A DNA stretch of 57,991 nt, from contig CAZTND010000002.1 of the NCBI GenBank assembly GCA_964615285.1, positions 1 to 57,991 on the forward strand, given 5' to 3'. The notes under the pieces are model-generated. The model was not told the origin of the DNA and made no database searches. It worked only from the letters and a program-made list of their open reading frames with translations. Source of the stretch: RGIG4074 sp964615285 (lineage in GTDB: Bacteria > Bacillota > Clostridia > Christensenellales > Borkfalkiaceae). Below, in pieces: positions 50,745 through 57,991 of the stretch (within the stretch, counting starts at the first letter, position 1; every line of letters starts with the position of its first letter). The translations under genes were made by a program, and so were the position numbers.

Positions 50745-51890
50745 ATGGCATACAAAAGCGTTTCGATCCTTGACGTCCGCTCGATGTCCGTCACGGCGGT
50801 CGTCGGCGCGGCGGGAGTCAACAATACGTTCGTATTCAAAGGATCGCAGTCCCAGACATACGAAGGCTACGAGGACGGACGTTTTTATGCCAAAGACGAG
50901 CTGAAACAGGCGGTTTATTCCGCATTGGAGGCCGCCGAGGGGAGCGCGGGCGAACACGCGGGGACGATCTATGTCAGCGTGCCGGGGGAATTTTCAAAGA
51001 TCGTCAACAAAAAGCATCTCATTGCTTTTTCCGCGCCCAAGCGTATATCGGGCGGGGATATCGACGTTCTCTATAAGGACGGTTACGGCAGCGTGGAAGA
51101 GTCATCCTATGAGAATATCCACGCTTCCGCGCTCTATTTTATCACGTCCGACGCGCGCAAAGTTTCCGACCCGACGGGCATCGTCAGTTCCACCCTGCAG
51201 GCCAATGTCTGCTATATTCTTGCCGCCTGTTATTACACCGACCTCTTCCGCCAGATGCTGCGGGAATACGGGTTCAAAAAGATCGTCTTCGTGCCCGCGT
51301 CCTACATGCAGGCGGTCTATCTTCTGAGCGAGGACAAGCGCAAAGAGGGGGCTCTGCTTTTGGACATCGGCGCCATTTCCTCCACGATCTCCGTCGTCTA
51401 CGGCGACGGGATCTTGCAGGAAAGAACCTTTTGGGTGGGCGAAGGCCATATCGCGGCAGAGCTTTGCGCGGGGCTGGAAGCGCCCTATGAGGACGCCGTC
51501 GGGATCCTGAAGCGGGCAAATCTCTTCCGCACGGGGGTCGCGGACATCCGCCTGGATGAAGACCGGCGGTATTCCACGGACAAAGTAAATGAATACATCA
51601 AGGCGGGGCTGGACAAGCTGTGCGAGCCGCTGGGCGTCTTTCTGGACGAGTGTCCCGCGCTGGTCGCCAACCGGCCGCTCTTGATCACGGGCGAGGGCAT
51701 CACGGGCATCCGCGGTGCATCGGAGCATATTTCCAGGCGGATCAGCCGCGAAACGGAGATCATCGCTCCCGCCATTCCCTATTATAACAAACCGTCCATG
51801 AGTTCCAGGATCAGTCTGCTGGACTATGCGCTCAAACACAGGAAATCGGACGGATTTTTATACAAACTCATCAATGGATTCGGAGGTTAA
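50745..51890 (+). CDS. ftsA: cell division protein FtsA
   Basis: 381-residue actin-like ATPase that anchors FtsZ to the membrane. It shows ALLLDIGAISSTISVVYGDG (phosphate loop 2) and LLITGEGITGIRGASEHI (adenosine motif). The C-terminal GFLYKLINGFGG is a short amphipathic membrane-targeting helix. The sequence is divergent (the N-terminal LDVRSMSVTAV replaces the usual LDIGT), but position before ftsZ and the motifs agree. The spacing to ftsZ is 9 bases. Confidence 0.88.
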   Translation: MAYKSVSILDVRSMSVTAVVGAAGVNNTFVFKGSQSQTYEGYEDGRFYAKDELKQAVYSALEAAEGSAGEHAGTIYVSVPGEFSKIVNKKHLIAFSAPKRISGGDIDVLYKDGYGSVEESSYENIHASALYFITSDARKVSDPTGIVSSTLQANVCYILAACYYTDLFRQMLREYGFKKIVFVPASYMQAVYLLSEDKRKEGALLLDIGAISSTISVVYGDGILQERTFWVGEGHIAAELCAGLEAPYEDAVGILKRANLFRTGVADIRLDEDRRYSTDKVNEYIKAGLDKLCEPLGVFLDECPALVANRPLLITGEGITGIRGASEHISRRISRETEIIAPAIPYYNKPSMSSRISLLDYALKHRKSDGFLYKLINGFGG

Positions 51891-51899
51891 ACGAAAATT

Positions 51900-53535
51900 A
51901 TGTTCAATGATGTACAAGAATTGCAGGGCGCCAGGATAAAAGTCATTGGCGTCGGCGGAGCCGGCAACAATGCCGTCAACAGAATGATAGAATCGGGGAT
52001 CACCAGCGCGGAATATGTCTGTGTCAACACGGACAACCAGGTGCTGCTGCTCTCTCCCTGTGAAACGAAAATACAGATCGGCGCGCAGCTGACCAGAGGG
52101 CTCGGCGCGGGCGCCGATCCCGAAATCGGCCGGCAGGCGGCGGAAGAGAGCAAGGAAGAGCTCTCCCGCGCGATCGAAGGGACCGACCTCTTGTTCATTA
52201 CGGCCGGTATGGGCGGCGGTACGGGGACCGGCGCGGCGCCCGTCATCGCCAAGATCGCCAAGGACATGAAGATCCTTACGGTGGCGGTCGTCACCGAGCC
52301 CTTCAGCTTCGAGGGCAAAAAGAGGATGGACAACACCATCAAGGGGTTGGAAAACCTGAAAAAATACGTCGATACGCTGGTCATCATCCCGAACGACAAG
52401 ATCACGACCGTCGTGCCGAAAAATACGCCCATCCAGGAGGCGCTCCGTTATGCGGACGAAGTCCTGCGGCAGGGCATCAGCGGCATCACCGATCTCATCG
52501 TCAAGCCCGCGTTCATCAATCTGGACTTTGCGGACGTCAAAGCCGTTCTGAAAGATAAAGGCTTGGCGCACATGGGCGTCGGCGTCGCCAAGGGCGAAAA
52601 CAGGGTGGTGGAGGCTGTCCGCCTCGCCGTCAACTGCCCGCTCCTCGAGACGACCATCGAAGGCGCGACGGGCGTCATCATCAACATCGTCGGCGGCAGG
52701 GATCTGACCTATGAAGAGGTGCGGACGGCCGGTACGCTCGTGCAGAGCGTGGTGGACTATTCCGCCAACATCATTTTCGGCGCCGGCATCGATGAGAATA
52801 TGTCCGAAGAGGTCGCCGTTACGGTCATCGCGACGGGCTTCCCGACCATGGAGCAGGCAAATTACAATCCCGAGGAAGAAAAGCAGAAGATGCAGAATTT
52901 CTACATCAATAAGCCTTCCTCGTCGCAGGAACCTTCGCTGCGTTCGCAGATGCCGCCTCTGTCGCAGAACCCCATGTTCCGCGGGCAGTCTTCTCAACCG
53001 GCACAGCCCGCGCAGCCGGCGCAGCAGTCTCCCATTCCGAATATGGCTTACCGTCCCAATCCGGTGGGGCAGCCTGCCCAGCCCGCCGCGCAGAATGCGG
53101 CGTTCCGCCAGCAGCCCGCACAGCCGTCCTATAACGGGTACCAGACGAACAATTATCAGCAGAACGGGAACGGCTACCAGCAGCCTGCGGGGTATCCGCA
53201 GGGCGGGTATCAGCAGCAGAACACCTATCAGCCGAACAATTACCAGCAGNNNNNNNNNNNNNNNNNNNNNNNNNNNNNNNNNNNNNNNNNNNNNNNNNNN
53301 NNNNNNNNNNNNNNNNNNNNNNNNNNNNNNNNNNNNNNNNNNNNNNNNNTATCAGCCGAACAATTACCAGCAGTCGGAATATCGGCAGAATGAATATGTG
53401 CAGCCGCAGCCGCCCATCCAGCCGCAGGGAATGGGGCTGACGGATGAAGAGCTGGAGGCGCCCATCGAGGAGACGCGGCAGAACGGCACCAAATTGCCGA
53501 CGTTTGTCCAGCGGCTTTTCAACAAGAAGAACTAA
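51900..53535 (+). CDS. ftsZ: cell division protein FtsZ, with assembly gap in the C-terminal linker
   Basis: Tubulin-like GTPase forming the division ring. KVIGVGGAGNNAVNRMI and GGGTGTGAAP bind GTP; the core ends near residue 320. The C-terminal linker is very rich in Gln, Asn, Pro and Tyr, with repeated YQPNNYQQ and GYQQ units. It contains the 100-N gap at 53250-53349. After the gap it ends with a conserved tail, TKLPTFVQRLFNKKN, which binds FtsA and other partners. The pre- and post-gap frames agree if the true gap length is a multiple of 3 plus 1, or if the 24-base flanking repeats are simply merged. Confidence 0.93.
53250..53349. other. assembly gap 2 (100 N) inside ftsZ
   Basis: Exactly 100 N. 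The 24 bases before (53226-53249) and after (53350-53373) are identical and encode YQPNNYQQ, so a tandem repeat or a false gap is likely. Confidence 0.95.
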
Positions 53536-53669
53536 TGCAGATCCCGCATCGACGGAAGCGGACGAAGGCATGCTCCTGTTTGTTTTTGGCGTCTTTTGAA
53601 GGAGCCGCTTTTGTTTAACCGGTCACAGCGGACAGCTGAAAAATTACCACGGATTTTGAATGAAACGAC

Positions 53670-53706
53670 AAAAGACCGTCCGACGGGGTACCTCGGACGG
53701 TCTTTT
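53670..53706. terminator. bidirectional terminator between ftsZ and spoVG
   Basis: A 14-bp perfect stem (53670-53683 with 53693-53706) with A4 on the left and T4 on the right. Confidence 0.88.
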
Positions 53707-53724
53707 GATTTTTGTCGATGAATT

Positions 53725-53997
53725 TTACTGTACTTTGTTCAATTCGGCCCGGTATGCCGCCAGGATCAGTTCCTTTAACTGTTCGCGGGTCTCCGTATTG
53801 AGCGGGTGGGCGATATCCTTGTATTCGCCCTCGTTGGTTTTCCGGCTGGGCATAGCGATGAACAGCGAGTCCGTCCCTTCGATGATCTTTATATCGTGGA
53901 CGACAAAACAATTGTCAATGGTAATGGAAGCAACCGCTTTGAGCTTGCTGTCTTCGCGCTGCGCCAGTCTGATGCGTACGTCTGAAATGTTCATCAT
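53725..53997 (-). CDS. spoVG: SpoVG-family RNA/DNA-binding regulator
   Basis: 90-residue SpoVG. The core motifs are ISDVRIRLAQ, LKAVASITIDNCFVVHDIKIIEG, FIAMPSRKT and DIAHPLNTETREQLKE. It binds nucleic acids and affects septation, capsule and sporulation genes in other Firmicutes. The start at 53997 (MMNISDV) follows AAGGTGG by 8 bases; a longer frame lacks support. It is convergent with ftsZ and divergent from murC. Confidence 0.94.
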   Translation of the reverse strand: MMNISDVRIRLAQREDSKLKAVASITIDNCFVVHDIKIIEGTDSLFIAMPSRKTNEGEYKDIAHPLNTETREQLKELILAAYRAELNKVQ

Positions 53998-54031
53998 AGT
54001 AAAAACCACCTTATCGATTGTTAGTATGTAT

Positions 54032-54060
54032 ATATTACAATATTTTTTCCGAAAATTCAA
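54032..54060 (-). promoter_or_regulatory. promoter of spoVG
   Basis: On the minus strand TTGAAT (54055-54060), 17 bases, TAATAT (54032-54037). Confidence 0.6.
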
Positions 54061-54139
54061 TACCTTTTTCAAAAATAATCGATGAATTTTTCAAATTTTT
54101 TCTATATTTTGTCTTTTCGCCTCATAAAATAGCAGTAAT

Positions 54140-55510
54140 ATGAGTTTGAAGGCGTTTTTGAAGGGACAGAGAGTGCATTTTGTCGGCATCGGCGGGGTCA
54201 GCATGAGCTCGCTGGCAAAATATCTCAAACGGGAGGGGTTTGACGTCAGCGGCAGCGACATCGCCGTCAACGAGGAGATCACCATACTGGAGAAACTCGG
54301 CATTCCCGTCCGCATCGGGCACGATCCCGCCGCGGTCGTCGGCGTGCAGACCGTTGTCTGTACGGACGCCGTGCCGATGGACGACCCGGAGCTTGCGGAG
54401 GCGAAGAAACGGGGTATTCCGTGCCTTTCCCGGATGCAGCTGCTGGGGGCAGTCGCGGAGGATTTCTCTTCCGTCATAGCCGTGGCGGGCAGCCACGGCA
54501 AGACTTCTTCGACCGCCATGTGCGCGCACGTCTTTCTGAAGAGCGGCGCGCGCTTTACCGCGCACATCGGCGGCAGGGATGCGGTGTTGGATAATTTTTA
54601 TGCGAGCGGCAAGGAGTTCTTCATCACCGAAGCGTGCGAATACAAGAAAAACCTGCTTGCCTTTCCGCGGGTGACCGTCGCCGTGTGGCTCAACTGCGAC
54701 AGGGATCATATGGAGTGTTACCGCGNNNNNNNNNNNNNNNNNNNNNNNNNNNNNNNNNNNNNNNNNNNNNNNNNNNNNNNNNNNNNNNNNNNNNNNNNNN
54801 NNNNNNNNNNNNNNNNNNNNNNNNNTTACCGCGCCGTATCCCTGCGGGAATCGGGAGAGCGCTATGCCTTTACCGTTCTGGAACGGGGTGAAAAGCTCTG
54901 CCGTATCCGCCTGCGCGTGCCCGGCGCCTTCCATGTCTATAATGCGCTCGCCGTTACGGCGGCCGCTCGCTCAATTGGACTGGATATAAAGAGTATTATG
55001 CGTGGCATAGAAGCCTTTACGGGCGTGCGGCGGCGCTTTGAAAAGATCGGTACATATAATGCCGCGGAGTTTTTTTGCGACTATGCGCATCATCCGGCCG
55101 AGATCGCAAAAGTTCTGGAACTGGCGCGGCGCCGCGCCAGGGGGCGGCTGTTTGTCGTCTTTCAGCCGCACACCTATTCGCGCACGCGGTTCCTGATGGA
55201 TGATTTCGTGCAGACGCTTTCGGGCGCAGAGGATCTGATCGTATTCAAGACATACGCGGCGCGGGAGGCGTTTGACCGCGCCGGCAGCGCCTATGCCCTG
55301 CATGAAAGATTGGAAAATTCCCTGTACGCGGAGAGCGTCAGGGAATTGGAAGCCTATATGAAAAAATCGGTGCGCGGCGGGGACACCGTGCTCTTTCTCG
55401 GCGCGGGAGACATCTACTATCTGGCGCGCCGCCTTCTGACGAAATTGGGCGGGCGGCCAGCCGCCGCACGCAGAGAGACCGCCTTTGCCCCGAGTGGCGG
55501 ACGGAAATAA
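54140..55510 (+). CDS. murC: UDP-MurNAc:L-alanine ligase, internal part missing in an assembly gap
   Basis: Mur ligase adding the first stem residue. VHFVGIGGVSMSSLAKYL starts the protein; GSHGKTSSTAM is the ATP motif, and DYAHHPAEIAKVLELAR and VFQPHTYSRTRFLMDDF are typical. The gap at 54726-54825 falls between NCDRDHMECYR and RAVSLRESGERYAF. Compared with known MurC proteins roughly 50 residues of the central domain are missing there. No Shine-Dalgarno sequence is seen before the ATG and no clear promoter in the 142 bases shared with spoVG. Confidence 0.9.
   Translation: MSLKAFLKGQRVHFVGIGGVSMSSLAKYLKREGFDVSGSDIAVNEEITILEKLGIPVRIGHDPAAVVGVQTVVCTDAVPMDDPELAEAKKRGIPCLSRMQLLGAVAEDFSSVIAVAGSHGKTSSTAMCAHVFLKSGARFTAHIGGRDAVLDNFYASGKEFFITEACEYKKNLLAFPRVTVAVWLNCDRDHMECYRXXXXXXXXXXXXXXXXXXXXXXXXXXXXXXXXXXYRAVSLRESGERYAFTVLERGEKLCRIRLRVPGAFHVYNALAVTAAARSIGLDIKSIMRGIEAFTGVRRRFEKIGTYNAAEFFCDYAHHPAEIAKVLELARRRARGRLFVVFQPHTYSRTRFLMDDFVQTLSGAEDLIVFKTYAAREAFDRAGSAYALHERLENSLYAESVRELEAYMKKSVRGGDTVLFLGAGDIYYLARRLLTKLGGRPAAARRETAFAPSGGRK
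54726..54825. other. assembly gap 3 (100 N) inside murC
   Basis: Exactly 100 N. TTACCGCG stands on both edges (54718-54725 and 54826-54833). About 150 bases of coding sequence appear to be missing. Confidence 0.95.
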
Positions 55511-55533
55511 CGGCGGACGCAAGTAAGGGAAAG

Positions 55534-56685
55534 TCAGAACCCGACGGGCAGTCCTTTGGAAGAGAAGGAATAAACCATGTCTACGAACTGTTTGGCGCGG
55601 CGGGGAGAACGCCCGCCCTTGACGATCGCCCACCGTTCGGCGAGCATGTCCAGCTCTTCCTGCGGCATGCCGATGCCCTTGTCCTTGGCAAGCTGGCGCA
55701 CGATGGAAAGATACTCTTCTTTGTTCGTCGTGGAGAAGAGCACGCAGATGCCGAAACGGTCGGAGAGGGAGAGCTCTTCCTGCATGCTGTCGCCCGCGTG
55801 CACGCTGTCCTCGCGTTGGGAGAACTTTTCGTCGATGATGTGACGGCGGTTGGACGTGGCGACGATCATGGCGTTGTCCGTATATCCCTCCGCGCAGCCC
55901 TCGAGGGCGGCTTTGAGGGAAGAGATGCGCTCGTCGCCCGCGCTCAGAGAGAGGTCGTCGATGTAGATGATGAATTTGAGCGGCACGGCGCGCAGGTGCT
56001 CTTTCAATCGGCTCAGCAGGAGCATGTTTTCCTTGGAGAGTTCGACGAGGCGCAGCCCGTCTTGATAGTAGCGGTTGAGCATGGCGTGCACGGTGGAAGA
56101 TTTGCCCGTGCCGCGCTCGCCGTAGAGGAGCATATTGGAGTGGGGCAGTCCCTCGAGGAAATTTTCGATGTTCTGCGCCACGGTTTTCTTTTCTTCCTCG
56201 TAATTTTTGAGGTCGGAAAGCTGTACATCGGAAGGGCTTCCGACGGGGCGCAGGGCACCGTCCTCGAACTGGAAGGCGCGGTAGCGGATGAAATCGCCGT
56301 AGCCGTATTGCGCATAGAAATCACGCAGTTTTGCGACGCTCTTTTTGTCCGTCCTGTTCTTTCCGAGCTCTTTTCCGACGGCGTACATGCCGCGGGGGTC
56401 GGCGGAACTTACCAGCGACCGGACGGTTTCGAGGTCGTGCAGGAACGCCTTTTCGATATAGGTAGACAGCCCTTTTTTTGTCGCGCAGGCGACGGAAAAA
56501 GGGTTTTCGTCATATAAAATCGCATCGTAGACGTATTTTGAAAAATCGTCCTGGGCGCCGCGGCGGTAGAGAAGGGCGAGAAATTCGGAAAATTCCGTTT
56601 CGCCGTCCGTCTCCCGCCAGCGCAGAAAGGCCGCGAAGAGCGCGTCCGAACAGAGGTTGCTCAAAACGGTAAAGGGGTGCTGCAT
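55534..56685 (-). CDS. DUF815-family AAA ATPase
   Basis: 383-residue ATPase. Walker A is GERGTGKSS (189-197), Walker B region FIIYIDDLSLS, and a sensor region VATSNRRHIIDEKF follows; C-terminal ERWAIVKGGRSPRRAKQFVD is typical of DUF815. The N-terminal 150 residues are helical with no known domain. Function is unknown. The start at 56685 follows AAAGGA by about 10 bases; a longer frame to 56721 has no ribosome site. It is convergent with murC with only 23 bases between stops and no visible terminator. Confidence 0.88.
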   Translation of the reverse strand: MQHPFTVLSNLCSDALFAAFLRWRETDGETEFSEFLALLYRRGAQDDFSKYVYDAILYDENPFSVACATKKGLSTYIEKAFLHDLETVRSLVSSADPRGMYAVGKELGKNRTDKKSVAKLRDFYAQYGYGDFIRYRAFQFEDGALRPVGSPSDVQLSDLKNYEEEKKTVAQNIENFLEGLPHSNMLLYGERGTGKSSTVHAMLNRYYQDGLRLVELSKENMLLLSRLKEHLRAVPLKFIIYIDDLSLSAGDERISSLKAALEGCAEGYTDNAMIVATSNRRHIIDEKFSQREDSVHAGDSMQEELSLSDRFGICVLFSTTNKEEYLSIVRQLAKDKGIGMPQEELDMLAERWAIVKGGRSPRRAKQFVDMVYSFSSKGLPVGF

Positions 56686-56824
56686 ATCGATTTTTTTCCT
56701 TTGCTTTTGGATTTTTTGCATTTCATGGAACTGTTACGGTACATTATAGCCCCTTTTTTCCGAAAAAGCAATCTGAAAAACGCAAAAAACATGAAATAAT
56801 TTTGTATTTTTCTCCTTGATATTC

Positions 56825-56853
56825 TTGACTAAAAAAAAACGGAAAGGTATAAT
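56825..56853 (+). promoter_or_regulatory. promoter of ilvC
   Basis: TTGACT (56825-56830), 17 bases (including nine A), TATAAT (56848-56853). The leader is short, about 37 bases, so there is no room for a T-box or long attenuator. Confidence 0.88.
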
Positions 56854-56896
56854 ATTCGTTGAAACAAGAATAAATCTTTTGGAGGATTTACGAATT

Positions 56897-57946
56897 ATGG
56901 CACATAAAATTTATGACGACAAAACCATGAAAGCAAGAATGTTTCATGAAGCCGACTGCGACCTTTCCTATCTGAAAAAGAAAACGGTCGGCATCGTGGG
57001 CTTCGGCTCTCAAGGCCACGCGCACGCCCTCAACCTCAGGGACAGCGGCGTGAAAGTCATCATCGGGCTCAACAAGGGCGGCAGAACCTGGCCCATCGCC
57101 GAAAAGGCGGGCTTCAAAGTCATGAGCGTCGCCGAACTCACCAAAGCGGCGGATATCATCATGATCCTTGCCCCCGATGAAAGACAGGCGGACATCTATA
57201 AAGAGAGCATCGCTCCCAACCTCACCGACGGCAAATACCTCGCCTTCGCGCACGGGTTCAACATCCACTTCAAGCAGATCGTGCCGCCCGCCGGCGTCAA
57301 CGTGTTCATGATTGCGCCCAAGGGCCCCGGCCACACCGTCCGCTCCGAGTTCGTTGAAGGCCACGGCGTTCCCGCCCTCATCGCCGTCTATCAGGATCCG
57401 AGTGGCGACACGATGGACGTCGGCCTCGCCTATGCGGCGGGCATCGGCGGCGCAAGAGCGGGCGTTCTGGAAACGACCTTCAAGTGCGAGACCGAAACCG
57501 ACCTCTTCGGCGAGCAGGCCGTCCTCTGCGGCGGCGTCACCGCGCTGATGAAAGCCGGCTTCGAAACGCTGGTCGAAGCGGGTTACGACCCCAGAAACGC
57601 CTACTTTGAATGCATCCACGAGATGAAACTCATCGTCGACCTCATCTATGCGGGCGGCTTTGCCAAGATGCGTTACTCCTGCTCCGATACCGCCGAATTC
57701 GGCGACTACGAGATCGGTCCCCGCATCATCACCGACGAGACCAGAAAGGAGATGAAGAAGGTTCTGCAGGAGATTCAGGACGGCACTTTCGCCTCCAAGT
57801 GGATCGCCGAGAACAAGGCAAGCGGCCGCGCGCACTTCAACGCCAAGAGAGCCATAGAGGCCAACACGTTCAACGAGCAGGTCGGCAAGGAGATCCGCGC
57901 CCTCTACTCCTGGAACAAAGAGGACAAGTACAGCGAAACCAAATAA
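56897..57946 (+). CDS. ilvC: ketol-acid reductoisomerase, class I
   Basis: 349-residue short-form enzyme of valine, leucine and isoleucine synthesis. Nucleotide motif GIVGFGSQGHAHALNLRDSG; magnesium-site residues in GGVTALMKAGFETLVEAGYDPRNAYFECIHEMKLIVDL in outline, and YSCSDTAEFGDY. The cofactor loop reads GLNKGGRTWPIAEKAG; NADPH use is likely but not certain. GGAGG lies 10 bases before the ATG. It stands alone here; the other ilv genes are not in the window. The last 45 bases of the window show no feature. Confidence 0.96.
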   Translation: MAHKIYDDKTMKARMFHEADCDLSYLKKKTVGIVGFGSQGHAHALNLRDSGVKVIIGLNKGGRTWPIAEKAGFKVMSVAELTKAADIIMILAPDERQADIYKESIAPNLTDGKYLAFAHGFNIHFKQIVPPAGVNVFMIAPKGPGHTVRSEFVEGHGVPALIAVYQDPSGDTMDVGLAYAAGIGGARAGVLETTFKCETETDLFGEQAVLCGGVTALMKAGFETLVEAGYDPRNAYFECIHEMKLIVDLIYAGGFAKMRYSCSDTAEFGDYEIGPRIITDETRKEMKKVLQEIQDGTFASKWIAENKASGRAHFNAKRAIEANTFNEQVGKEIRALYSWNKEDKYSETK

Positions 57947-57991
57947 GGGAAACGCCTGCGCTTGAAAGCGGAAAATAAATCATGCGGAAAA

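Overview
The window looks like a chromosomal scaffold from an uncultured, fairly high-GC Gram-positive bacterium of the Clostridia type. The evidence is a division and cell-wall (dcw) cluster in Firmicutes order, a MurE with the meso-diaminopimelate motif DNPR, SpoVG, a FabK-type fatty-acid synthase cluster, a LytTR/GHKL two-component pair, and many sigma-A promoters of the TTGACA-17-TATAAT kind. I cannot name the species. Three 100-base N runs (31504-31603, 53250-53349, 54726-54825) and several paired homopolymer indels show a draft assembly. No tRNA, rRNA, CRISPR array, IS element or phage gene was seen.

Layout: 0.2-2.2 kb holds a LytTR response regulator and GHKL histidine kinase. 2.7-5.5 kb holds a membrane-anchored family 3 glycosidase with reversed domain order. 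5.6-12.0 kb (minus) is a polyamine operon, speD-speA-speE-speB-carboxy(nor)spermidine dehydrogenase-nspC, behind a strong promoter and a long structured leader that ends in an intrinsic terminator. 12.7-22.2 kb (plus) is a type II fatty-acid and acetyl-CoA carboxylase operon (acpP, fabK, fabD, fabG, fabF, accB, fabZ, accC, accD, accA) ending in an acyl-CoA synthetase; its promoter lacks a -35 and carries four GGAAC repeats exactly 11 bp apart. 22.5-24.5 kb is a multi-PAS regulator with an OmpR/SARP-like C-terminal domain. 24.7-27.6 kb is a P2-type cation ATPase preceded by a 20-codon acidic leader ORF and an attenuator-like hairpin.

27.7-30.7 kb (minus) has a TIGR04076-type small protein, a frame-broken hypothetical gene, and proB-proA. 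30.9-31.5 kb is a frame-broken lipoprotein gene running into a gap. 31.6-37.5 kb (minus) is a spermidine/putrescine transport operon: XRE-cupin regulator, potA, potB, potC, potD and a LUD-domain gene. Then come rpsT (minus) and murI (plus). 39.2-55.5 kb is the dcw cluster: mraZ, rsmH, an FtsL-like gene, a class B PBP, murE, mraY, murD, ftsW, murA, divIB, ftsA, ftsZ, a convergent spoVG, then murC. The window ends with a DUF815 AAA ATPase (minus) and ilvC.

Themes: polyamines are both made (by two parallel spermidine routes in one operon) and imported (PotABCD under a PuuR-like regulator). Membrane lipid synthesis and the division machinery occupy most of the rest. The most unusual signals are regulatory: the speD leader, the phased repeats before acpP, the acidic leader peptide before the ATPase, and a near-identical palindromic operator present at two places 4 kb apart.
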